Shown one piece after another: positions 12,710 to 24,372 of a stretch of DNA of 64,000 nt (position 1 is its first letter; each line of letters starts with the position of its first letter). The DNA comes from Lagopus muta (taxonomy: Eukaryota > Chordata > Aves > Galliformes > Phasianidae): NCBI RefSeq assembly GCF_023343835.1, contig NC_064438.1, positions 16,597,077 to 16,661,076 of the forward strand, written 5' to 3'. Below the pieces are notes generated by a model. That model was not told the DNA's origin, ran no database searches, and saw only the letters and a list, made by a program, of their open reading frames with translations. Made by a program: the position numbers and the translations under genes.

Positions 12710-14499
12710 AAAAAAAGAATATATAAAATATAAATTAGTATTTGTATAAATAAATGTAATTGAAGATTGCAAAATCATTTTCGGTCTCATTTAGTTTGCT
12801 TATTTCAGAATACACGACGTGGTTTTTTGTTTTTACTCATCTGGTACTGTCTCCAACCATAACCTGCCATTTCCTCTTTCACTTTCTGTTCTATCCCATT
12901 TCCATTCATCCTTTCCAGGCCTAATTATCTTCATGAAGCCTTTCACAAAGCCTGAAAAGTTCACAGATGAGGTAGGCAAAGAATAGCAATCCTCTTCCAA
13001 AGGGAATTAGATCATCTTGGAGTTAATATTAAGGAGGATCACATTGCCCCTGTGGTTTGTGGACAATTTTTAATCCACAGAGCATAGTTCAGGAATGCCA
13101 GATAATTCTTTTAGTTCAGAGAAAGCAGGGAAGGCAGGTTTGAATGAGGCAACAAGAGGACTGGAGCTGCACATAAAGTTTTCTGAGATGTTCAGGACAG
13201 GTACCTTTTGACCTGGAAAGTCTATAGCTCTCTCCATATGAACACATCCAAGAGCACAAACACAGCCTGAGTCTGGATAAATGACACAGGAAATGTCCAG
13301 TCATGCACTGACTTTCTGTAGCCTAATTTTCCTGAAGGGCACACCCAGTGCACAGATCCAAAGGAGAGTGCCGGCAAAACCCAGAAGGCTGTCAATCTAA
13401 ATGGCTGCTCCCTTACAGTTTGGAAAGCTGTCGTTGCCTATAGGATACAGGTTGAAACCATCCACCTGTCACAAAGACTCTGTCAACAGGACATTCTTCA
13501 GAAGCTGCATTTTCTTTCAAATCCAGGCTCACTCTATAAGCATTGTGTTCTAAAGTCTGTTCCTCACGTATACTGCGGTCCACCTGAAGCATTAACTTTG
13601 GGAGGAAATTGACAGCATTTTAACAGCGCTTACTAGGTGTATTGCGCCAATCCAGCATGACGGATATTAATGGATAACATGCAAGTATTGCAGTTTACCT
13701 CTTTTACTTGCTCCTAATCCTAATCAGACAAGTAGTACCCTTGGACAATGCCTGTGGGATATTTCTGAAAATCTAAACAGACTACTATTATTTAATCCTA
13801 GCCCTGGGCAGTTCCAGTTGCTTGCATACAAATTGCTCAAAAGGTAATAAACCTAAGGAAGGATGTGATGATGCTAGACAAACAAAGCACTACAACACAC
13901 TGGCTGACCCAGTGCTGCGAGTGCTGTCTTTTGGATATTAAACACGAAGCTTGACAGCAACTGGAATTATACATGGCTAATCTGGATCTTGAAATATGAC
14001 CTTCTACATATCAAGATCTCCCAGTTTCCTTGGACAAAAAGCTGCAGGCGACATAATGGAATTAATTTCATAATGCAGTTCCCTTTGTAGGAGGCATACA
14101 ATGGCTTTGTGAGCTGCAGACTGAGGCAAAGGAATGAACTTCATTAGCTTAGGCTATTGGAGTGTGTCCCAACCACTACTGGGCTGTCAGAGGATATAAC
14201 ACAGAGAAAGAAGATGCAAGCTGCATAGCACCACATCCCTTCTGGCCATAGGATGAAATTAGACATAACCTAATCAGGGAGAAGATGAAAAATATCTGCT
14301 GCTTCTAATGTGTCAGCATTTAGCCCATGATAGGCACCTCTGGGTTTGTTGTTGTTGCTGTGTTTCCTGTGGATGCATTTTCAGCGTTGGTATCAGCACT
14401 TGCTATTCTATCATGAGCTGTGCAGTTCTGGGTATTTTTCTTACCATTCCAGCTTTCAGCAGTCACAAAAATGAGTATAATCCTCATTTGTGAATAATA

Positions 14500-14528
14500 A
14501 ATAAATTATAAATAAATTATAAATAAAT
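14500..14528 (+). repeat. AT-rich 11-bp tandem repeat
   Basis: The unit ataaattataa occurs about 2.6 times head to tail, preceded by aataata. Low-complexity sequence without further context. Confidence 0.7.
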
Positions 14529-15019
14529 CCTGTATTTGTGAATAGAGTTGAAGAAGGAAGGGAAGGAGGTGTAATACATTTTTGCTTCAGCTTACTCAGA
14601 TGATGTTGATGTTTTTTTCCTCAGTGTGTAAGAGGAACTCAGAAGTCATTGACACCTGGGAGATGGCTTTTGGGACAAGGATATTTGGAATGCATGGAGC
14701 TCTGGCTAGGGTTGGTTGAGGAGTCAACTGAGTTAATGAGTTAGCATTAAGAACGGACCCACAAAGGTAACATTTTAGCGGGTGCATGCTACAGGTTGCC
14801 TGATCAGAAAGAAAAAACAAGTGGATGAGGCCCTCTAGGGACAGATGGGAACAGACTCATATTCACAGGCCCTGGTGCTCATGAGGAACTTCAACTATTA
14901 CCTACTGGAAGGGGCCAGCATCGTGCTCTGACAGCCAGGAAGGCAAACCACACTTCAAGGTGCATTACACACAGCATGGCTGGGCTGCTCAAAGGTGGTG
15001 ATCCTCCCAGTATATTTTG

Positions 15020-15520
15020 CATCGGTAAAACTTAACCTTGAATATCGTGTGCAGTTCTGAGATCCACAACACAACAAGGATGTTAAAGTTCTTGAAAGCA
15101 TCCAGAGGAGGTCACCAAAGCTGTGACAGGACTGGAGGCACTGCTGTGAGGAAGGGCTGAGGGCACCTGGGCTGTCCAGTCTGAAGGTGACCTCCCTGCT
15201 CTCTGCAGCTCCTGAGGAGGGGACACAGAGAGAGGTGCCAGGCTCTGCTGCTGGGAACTGATGGCAGAATGGAATCATCCAAAGCGCACAGGGGAGGGTC
15301 AGGCTGAACATCAGGAAGCATTTCTTCATCATGGGGCAGCTCAAATGCTGGACAGGCTTCCTAGTGAGGTGGTGGTGCCTCACGTCCAGTGTTCAAGAAA
15401 CATTTGGGCAATGATCTCACTTACACACTTTAACTTTTGATTATCCCTGATGTGATCAGGTGGTTGGACTTGGTGATCTTTGCAGGTTTCTTCCAACTGA
15501 ACTACCCTATTCAATTCTCT
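15020..15520 (+). mobile_element. CR1 copy, 3' half
   Basis: Begins in the CR1 segment gtgtgcagttctgagatcca and continues through ggtcaccaaagctgtgacag, aggctgaacatcaggaagca and gtgatcaggtggttggactt to a tail of the tattcaattctct type. About 500 bp, one of the longer copies. ORFs lying in it (15112-15383) are CR1-derived. Confidence 0.88.
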
Positions 15521-18500
15521 CTTATTTTTATGGTCACAACATTTATATTCTCAGCAGTGCAAAATCACATTCTATCTTTGCCCTGGCTGAACAACACTGT
15601 CTGGAATTGAGAGTTTCCTGAATGATAACTGAAGCCTGGAAGTCCAAGGATACGCAAGCTATGTTGTGAAAACAGCTCTTCTAGCCTCAGCAGCAAACAC
15701 AGAGGAATTCATACAAAAGAAAACAAAAAAAACTCATCTATTTCTAGAAGTAAATGCATGACATTACCACAAGGAGGCAAACTGGCATTATTTTTCCTGA
15801 AGCTTTCTCTTGGTACAAAATGGATCCATAGCATTCCAAATTACTCCATTCACAAAAACAGATAATACATTTAGAAAAATCTCTCCTGTGGAATTCATGT
15901 TGGGGTCATCCACATATTCTGATGCTTCAACAAGTAAAAAGGTTATATGAACATTCAACAAAGTCATGACATAGTCCATCTTAGAATAAAGATGAAGAAG
16001 AGGAAGCTGTCTACGATGTATGTAATAACCTCATAACTAAATACCTCACTCAAAGCTGTCTCCCAACTTTTCAATGAATTCCTTCCCACGCTGAAAATCT
16101 AAGTCCTTTGCACTCTAGCAAGACTGTCATTGTGCAACAAAAACGTATCGAGACTGAAAAATACCAATTGAGTACAGCATGCTGTAGATCATCAATTAAA
16201 TATTTAATCCAATGGAAAGAGCATAATCAGTCCTGATGAATGTACCGTGACACATTTTATCACTTAGGAAACAAGGATAATTCACAGCAACAAGCCATGT
16301 CCATCTTTATGTTATCTGCAGCAAACCTATGCAACTAAATATACTCAAGTAAAATGATGTGAACTCTACTCTGACCTTCTCAATTCTTGCCACATTCTGA
16401 CCAAATTCTTGAAGATCTCTCAACTTCCTTTCATTATTTTCTTCCTGTACCAATCAATTTGAAACTCAGACAACTCTTCCTGAACAAAAGAGATTACAGA
16501 TTTCTATTTTAGTATGTACATGAGCTAGAGACCTGGAGCACTCGGTTTTGCTTCCATTTTCAGATGGGAATAATGCCAAAGGTGTCATACAGTGACCGAA
16601 AGAAGCCGGGTTGAGCCCTCTTCTCTACTTAGTTCAAATATTCATCTCTGAAGTTCTCTAACCTGTTTCACATCTCTATGGCAATTTGCTTTCACAACAG
16701 GTCCAATGGCACAAGAAATTGAAACTCAGTTCCCTTTTCCAGCACAGTCTTATAGAAGATGATGATTCAGCTCATAATAGTCAAGTCTTTTGACGCAGAT
16801 GTCAAGACTTCTATAATCTCCCATAATGGAGATTATATAATGAAGAATTTTCCCAAAAGGATGGGATACATGATAAAGGATACATGAAAAAGAGATACGG
16901 AGTGTTCAGGTACTGCTGTCAGGGAATTACACGAAACTATGAATTACTGCTTAATTTTTCTCTTACCTGTAGACTTCTTATGTTTAAAAACATTTGTATA
17001 TTGAGAAATCAAAGTCTGTACTCTTAAGTACAAAACAGAGTAATAGTTTTCTGATTTACTTTTACTATACTCATTACTGATTTAATTGAGCTAATCATCC
17101 TCATAAATGAAAATGTCAGACTGCCTTCCATGAAAGTGACAACTGTATCTTGGTGACTGATTAGAGGAAACCTCTGATTGTCCTGCTACAGGTTTTATTT
17201 AAAAATCCATGCAACCTTGCTCTGTACCAAGGGTAGCTGTACCAGTGAGAAACAAAAGAAATTAAATCACTGTCAGCAGACCAAAGCAAGAAGAGCTCAA
17301 GACATGCTCCGCTTCATTCAACTAAACAGTAACAGCACGCTCATGGAAGAAAATGAAATACCCTAAATAAACAAGGCCAGAACACATCAAACTTTCTTTT
17401 AAGAAGAGTAGAGGAAAAAGGAAATAACAAGATCCCTGATGTGGATACAGAAAAGTTATGCCACTACAGACCAAGGAAGCGTAACTGAGGGAACCCATTC
17501 ATCAAGAACCCTAGTGAGAAACAAGGAACTACTTCAGCAGTAGAAACGAGCCTGACTTTCTCTCTCCTTTTGCAAAAAGCAAGCGTGTGGAGAACTGTTC
17601 AAACTGGATGAAGATGTCAGCATAAGAGGGCTGCAATGGATGTTGACTAAAGCCTGAATGGCATCATGACTTAAGGAAAAGTTCTTGCATAGCTCCTGGA
17701 AGAGCCAGCTGCTTAGATTTGTTGCCCATTCTCTCTGCTACTCTTGGCACATTTTTTAATAGAATTCAAGAAATTAGCTGAGATCTCTGCTGCACGTAAG
17801 ACTCCAGGTGTACTTGTAAGAAATAACAGATTTTCATAGAGAAGAACAGTTAACAGAAACAGTCTGACTGCTTGAATCCTGTCAATATAGTTGAAATCCC
17901 ATCATTATTTACATCAAATCAACTTACAGTGAGAAAAAAAGGTCATCAAAATACCAAGACTAACAACTGAAAAGAGTAGCCCAGAGGTAAACCCATCCAT
18001 AGGATGTCGTTAGCAAGAGATGAAGGTGGCAAGATAATTTACACAGATTGTATTTATAGCCACTATATAACTGACTTGGGCCGTTCAGATTTTGAACTGG
18101 TAAGCACAGCAAGGGTACAAATTAACAGTCCACACAGAAAAATGGAATGGTTAAAATAGAAAGACAGTTTTTTAGTGACAAAATATTTTTTAATACTTTA
18201 TAAGTAGCCTAAATGAGAAACTCATGCCCATGATACTGAGAATTGAAAGGATTCAAGCAACATAAAAGAGCTGAGATTTTTCATCTCAGAGACAGGTTCA
18301 TTGGTCCTTCAGAGAGAACACATTTTATAAGGTTGGTCAAACCATTCATCAAAATAAAAGGAACAAATTATCTGAGTAACTGAGAAGTACTTTTTCTAAT
18401 ATATTATTACAACACTGCTGAATTTCATCTCATTCCAGAGAGCAAAGAGGGCAGAATAGAAGCACATACTGCTTCTAATTAGAAGTCACCAAGCTTCAAA

Positions 18501-18751
18501 TTCCAACCATTGGCAAGCTGATGGCTCCAACAAGAAGTGCTGTGGCCTAAAGGTGAGACAAGGAGACAAGAAAGTGAGAAGCAAAGGAGCAAGACTTGAC
18601 TTAGAAGAGAGGTGCAGAATTAGAAATGAATGGTTAGCTGAGATAAGGCTTTGATCACGATGACTATGAGTCCTAGCAGAAGTAAGTCAGCTTATAATGA
18701 CGGATAAAGTACAACTTTAAAAGCTTTCTCATAGGGTATCTTCATCAAGAG
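15521..18751. other. No gene supported
   Basis: AT-rich unique sequence. The only item of note is a 63-codon minus-strand ORF (15788-15979) directly preceded by a good splice-acceptor-like tract; see findings. Confidence 0.5.
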
Positions 18752-18753
18752 AT

Positions 18754-18899
18754 AGGCCTCAGCAAAAGAAAGAGGCCTCAGCAAAAGAAAGAGGCCTCAG
18801 CAAAAGAAAGAGGCCTCAGCAAAAGAAAGAGGCCTCAGCAAAAGAAAGAGGCCTCAGCAAAAGAAAGAGGCCTCAGCAAAAGAAAGAGGCCTCAGCAAA
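18754..18899 (+). repeat. 19-bp minisatellite, 8 units
   Basis: The unit aggcctcagcaaaagaaag starts at 18754, 18773, 18792, 18811, 18830, 18849, 18868 and 18887; the last copy is partial. Units are identical except at the two ends of the array, so expansion is recent. Each unit carries an AGGCCT palindrome and a purine-rich half. Confidence 0.97.
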
Positions 18900-19350
18900 C
18901 ACTGCTGTTTCCTCGTGTGGTATAATCTCAGTAACATCAGCTTGTAACAAAGAATAATAAAAGTTGATGACGGTGGCAAATGAGTTTATAGGTGAAAAAA
19001 CGTTAATCTTCAGAAAAGTTGCTAGAAACATAACAAAACAATTAAGCCAGTTGACAAAACCCAATGAGCTTCCCAGTTTTAGAAAACCACATCATAACTC
19101 CTGCAAAACCTGAGCTAACCATGAGGCTCCGTGCTTTATTAGCCCTAGGCACTGTGGATAAAAAAAAAGTGCACTCAGATCTCAGTTGCAACAGTGTATC
19201 AATCCAGATGTAATCATTAGGGATCAACAGATATTTCCGTATGTTGAAATCTTGGCTGTTAGCTCCTGCGCTAATGTTATTACTAACAGCTGATGCTTGT
19301 AGAATGATACATTAGCTCTCCAATATATTATCACATTCAATTACTGGTGT

Positions 19351-19372
19351 AAAAAAAAAAAAAAAAAAAAAA
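19351..19372 (+). repeat. Poly(A) tract
   Basis: Run of about 22 A in otherwise unique AT-rich sequence (18.9-19.9 kb), where no gene is seen. Confidence 0.85.
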
Positions 19373-19919
19373 GGTACATTAGAATGTTGTATGGAAATGC
19401 TAGAAGTTAAAGAAGAGCAACTGTTCTGCGCTAATGAAATCAGCCTTTGTATTTTAAGGTCATTACTATGGTATGCCACCAGTAAAGAAAAACTTCACTG
19501 CAAGATTGAAGATGCAAAGCTACCACTGCAAGATTCAGATCTCCGTTTTCATTGTGCAGCGCTGTAGTGCTTCACTGCACCATGTTTAATACCCAAAGCA
19601 GCTAGAGCTGCAGAAAAGAGAAACTTCAGCCATAGTTGAGGTTAGCCTTCAGCTACTAGTCATTAGAAATGTTCTTTTTTTTTCTTAACCCCAATCAAAA
19701 ACTTACACATTGATCAGATTTTCAGTTCATCCTCTAGTACTTCTTCTACTATTACACATGCTACTAGTTCTGTCCTTAATATAACTTACTTATTAAACAG
19801 AGACAACAACCTGTTAATGCTGTCAGAACAGAGTAATGTTACATTCTGAGCAAACCACTGTAGGAAAGGCAGGATTTTATCTGACTATTGCTAACAGAAC
19901 ACCAGACAAAGCAAATGAA

Positions 19920-20148
19920 TGGTCTCAAATTGCACCAGGATGGATATTAGGAAAAAATTCTTTTCTGAAAGAGTGGCTGGGCACTGGAATGGGCTGCCCA
20001 GGGAGGTGGCAGAGTCATCATCCCTCAGGATCCATGGAGGTGTGGTACCGAGGGATGTGGTTTAGTGGGCAGTATTGGTGGTAGGTGAACAGTTGGACCA
20101 GATGACCTTAGAGGTCTTTTCCCATCTTGGTGATTCTATGATTCTATG
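19920..20148 (+). mobile_element. CR1 3'-end copy
   Basis: Starts around aggatggatattaggaaaaa, includes gggctgcccagggaggtggc and ggtgaacagttggaccagat, and ends in gtgattctatgattctatg. Confidence 0.92.
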
Positions 20149-23100
20149 GCAACCAGAACCGCTACTCAGTTCAGTAAATGGAGGCCGAAACCAGATAACT
20201 GAACTTAGGACTAAGCGCAGTAATGATCTCAAAGTTCAGATAACATTGAGACCAAGGAAGGAAACAGTAGGCCATGGCTCAGTTTTGCAAGACTAAGATG
20301 GTTGTTATGCAGGCATCAGTTTGCCAAACCACAGCTTTTCCTGTTTGGTTCAGTTTTATTTAAAGTATTGCTGATGATGCAAAGAAGCGACTACAGGGGT
20401 CACGAAAGCCAAGAAAAGTAAAAATGAAGCAGAAGTGAAAAATTAATTGAATGAGTAGCAACTCAGGGACTCAAGGGGCAATTACTTATGTAAAGTGGGG
20501 TTATAAGGCCACGTGGAATAAAAGCAGGGAGAACGAAGACAATTGTTCAACAGGACTGGGGATCTACGTATTTCAAGGAACTGCAGCAGCTGGCATTTCT
20601 CCATCCAACTAATGACTATGTGGCCACGATATTCATTGGCATTGCTGAGCATATGCTGCTTTGCCTAGCAGTATTCTGATCCTGGGCATATACCATGTGC
20701 ATTAGGCTAATAAGATAATTGCTGTGGACCCCTAAATTTTGTACAACCCTGCTTGCAAATATCCCTGCACAGCAAATAAAATTCATATATAATGCTTAGG
20801 CTTATTAAGTACAGATATTGCTAGACAAAGTAAAATTCTCCAACCTAATGCAAAACCCGTGAGGCTGAGATGTCAGCAACCGACCTGCATGCTTCCAATC
20901 CACCAACCTTATTTCCTGTGTTATGCAATATCTCTCAGACACAACTAATTGAAAGTCGAGTACTTCTGTGTAGCTCTAAGGATTAAGCAGCAGAAACTTA
21001 AATCGAATTTAATTAGAAGCTTTTTGCCTTTCATTTTTATTTCACAGATCTAAAGTACCAAGTACACTTACTTTATCATAACACAAGTTTAAACCTGCCA
21101 GGAGGCAAATAGTAAGGTCAGCCCTCATTGTTACAAAACCAGCAGACCAAAGAAAGCTGTAAAAGATGCTGCACGTATACTTTCTTTTTTTGCTGTAATG
21201 CTGCTTACAACTTCGAAGTATTTTGTCTTGCTTTTACCAACAGTGTCGTCTTTAGTACTAAACAGGAAACAAATACTAATAAACTAATTTGTAGTATATA
21301 AGGCTGGAAAGTGGAAAAATTAATAAATCATGCACAGTTCAAAATACAAGACAGGCTCCCTTTATTATTATTATTTTTAATACATACACCAGCTTCATCC
21401 TAGCCCTTTTCACTCTCATCCACTCTTGTAAAAAACAAAACAAAACAACACATCATAACTCACTGTTAATTCAAGTTTCCCTGAGATCTGAGTATAGAAC
21501 AAGACAACTTCCTCTGAGGACTGAGAGGGTAACTTGTCTTCTCTTAGGCACAGCCAGACTCCAAGTTATGATTATTGTATTTCTCTGGTCAATAAGAGTT
21601 TGATCTGCAGATGGCCAGACTGACAAGTCCTTGTAACTGAGAATCCAAGAAATTCTGTGTAACAGTAAGCTATAGTAAGAGTCACAACTTGAAAAGACCA
21701 ATATGCTACACTCATTGCTAACATTTTGTGTCATAATAAATCCTTAATTATAATCACACTCTTACAGCCACCCTCATTCTGCCAAGGATCCCTAAACAAC
21801 CTGCCTGTCTTTCGCAGTGCTGGGTGACAGCATGGCTGAGCAGAACCAAATATATCTTCAAGAACTGTGAGAGGGACACGGCCTTCCCTCCTTCCCATCT
21901 CTCAAGAGAAGTATGGCTCTAAGATGCTACAACAGAACATATTCTGCTCCTCTCTCTGCCATGACCTTCATAAAAGCATCCAAGAGAGAAAGATAAAGGC
22001 AGCATTAGCACATCCCTTAAAGGAAAAGTACCATCTTATGCTGTTCTGGCACAACAGAATATTTTAACAGGAATTCAGCCTTTAAGTAAATTTTTTTACG
22101 CACAGTTTTGTGCAGGGAATGACAGAGGGAGAAAGCTCTCCAAAGAGAAAGAAACACAATTTACAATCTTTAAACAATTACACACAAGTGATGGAAGACT
22201 GAGTTTTACCTCACTAGCTGCCAGCCATCACAGCTTCTAACAGAAGGTTTATTTACTTCTTGTTGTTTTTTCAAAGTTGGGAAGGACAGTCAAAAGAAGT
22301 GAATTAATATATAAGGATTAGAAAACATCTTAAGAATCTCTCTTCATTTTCACACACCCACAGCTTGCAGCTTTATTCATAGGGTTAGGAAGCTTACATC
22401 ATTCCATGGATTGAGCAAATACTGTATGCTGCAACATCAAACTTTTAGCTCATGTGCCACAGCTGACATTTAAAGCTATTAAATGAGCATTTTTATGATC
22501 AGTACATGTCTGCTTTCCTTTGCTCATTCATGTGCATGGCTGATCTATAGCAGCATTTCTGATTCAGTAAATTAGAGCCTCATAATGGTGCGCTGAAATA
22601 CTACATAAGAAATACCAGCAGGCTCCAACGTAAGGAAAGATGCAACATTCTGTAATTGGTTAACTCTGCTCATCCTGGCAAAACAGGGATAAAAGAAGGA
22701 ATCTTAGTCTGAAATAACTTTTTTTTTTTTTTTTTTTTTAAATGAGCTATCTCTCCAGGTAAGCTGCTACTCTGATATTGTAGCTAAGAATGTGCATTCT
22801 CTCAACACGTGGGAAGGAAAAATCATGCAGAAACAAAGGATTAATTATTTTTTCATATATATTACCATTGTGATTTTTTTTTCCTAGTGGTGTGCATAAC
22901 TCTAGTGCCCATTTCAATAAATGTTGAAAAATATAAGAAATCCTCTCTCAGCTTTACAAGGACCCACAGCCTATTCACATCTATTGTAACCAGACAGAGT
23001 TGCTCAGGCTATTTTATAATTCAAGACAAACAGAAGCAAGACTAGCACTCATTATTGTGAGATTTCAAAGGTCCTCATCAGTCAGTGGGAGTGGAATGAG

Positions 23101-23954
23101 TAACTTCTGAAAGATACCCTTTAAATCAGTGTTAATAACAGTCTAATTTGCCAGAACTGCTATTAGTTTCTTTCCCAATTGTTAAGTCACTACACACTCA
23201 GTCTGTGCATGTCCTATATGATCCTAAGTTACCTGACTGACGTATACACATGTAGGGCAAAGCTGCACCACATTTACTTTAGAACTGGGAACCTAAATTA
23301 AATTTCTAGAGAATATATTCAACAGATTAAAAGTTTAAACAGCTAAGAACGTGTAATGATCACGGAAAGACCTCCTTTAACTACACGATCACTGCAAAAC
23401 CTGAAGGAAACGCTCAAAATCAGTACAGCAAGGGTAAAGCTGTACACTATGCTTGATATTATGTAGTACTGAGAGATAAAGGCACGTAAAGTAATCTATC
23501 ACACAACAAGCTGTAAAATATTTACATTTAAATGCAAAGTTGCTAGTAGAACTGCCATAGGAAAACATCTACATTTATTAGATAGACTTTTCAGAGTGCC
23601 TAGTACAACCTAGTACAAACGCCTTTGCAGACAGCCCTAAAGATACAGGTAATTGAAGCTTTAACCTGCCTGTAGACATTGATATAACAGGTTGTATGCC
23701 CATGTAATCAAGACCCAGTTTCATACTGACTGGCGTACAGCTGGCATGCACAGCGCTAGTTACAAAAAAATGAAATTATGACTCACAGGGAAAATTACAG
23801 TCGCACAGATTTCTGAGTGTGGCAAGCCTCGTAGAGCATACAGGCTTATTTGCATAATTAGCTTGTGCTTACACAACGTTCTCCATACTGTGCTGGCTTA
23901 AAACTGCATGTATCAGCACATCATTATTTATTGGCACAAGAAGGGCAGCAATTA
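20149..23954. other. No gene supported
   Basis: Unique AT-rich DNA with a TAT/ATT stretch near 21364 and a poly(T) tract at about 22719-22739. Around 20500-20790 there is a TATA-like motif, an aataaaagcag and a later aataaaattc. That resembles a degraded LTR, but no matching partner, TG...CA termini or primer-binding site could be shown. Confidence 0.45.
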
Positions 23955-24372
23955 AACAGGCCCTGTCGCTGTCGCACAGCAGAGCTCAGCGCTGCCCTCC
24001 GCTCCCTGTGAGGAGCTGCCGTGAGGCCTCCCCTCAGCTCCTCTGCTCTTGGCTGAGCACACCAGGCACCTCAGCCGCTCCTCACACCTTGCCCTCCAGA
24101 CCTTTCACCGCCTTCACAGCCCTGCTCTGGATGCCCTCTGACAGTTTTATGTCCTCCTGGCATTGTGGCACTCACATGGCATGCAGTGCTGGAGGCGAGG
24201 CCCTGCAGAGCAGAGCGGGACAAGCCTCCGTTGTTCAGCAGCAGTGCTGGGCCTGGCGCATCCCCTTTGACAGCCAGGGCATGCTGCTGGCACACATCGA
24301 CTTGCCACCAGCCAGAACAACAGAGCCCTTTCTGTGGGGCTGCTCTCCAGCCTCTCACCCCCTGCATCAGTG
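23955..24372 (-). mobile_element. CR1 internal fragment
   Basis: Reverse-orientation CR1 corresponding to the same part of the element as about 1555-1990 (shared aggccctgtcgctgtc, gcagagctcagc, gacagttttatgtcctcct, agcagcagtgctgggcctgg). It lacks the 3' terminus. The GC-rich ORFs here (24008-24386) are CR1-derived, not genes. Confidence 0.88.

Larger units (their letters stand above)
8556..15019. other. No gene supported; unique sequence with simple repeats
   Basis: No exon of a recognisable gene was found. Contents seen: a 150-codon minus-strand ORF (8985-9437, see findings), a T-run at 11672-11694, the CA microsatellite at 12.67 kb, and an 11-bp AT-rich tandem repeat at 14.5 kb. The rest is ordinary AT-rich DNA. 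Confidence 0.5.

Noticed and set aside
20400-20790. Solo LTR of an endogenous retrovirus
   Set aside because: There is a TATA-like box and AATAAA, but no paired terminus, target duplication or second copy. Such motifs are common in AT-rich DNA.
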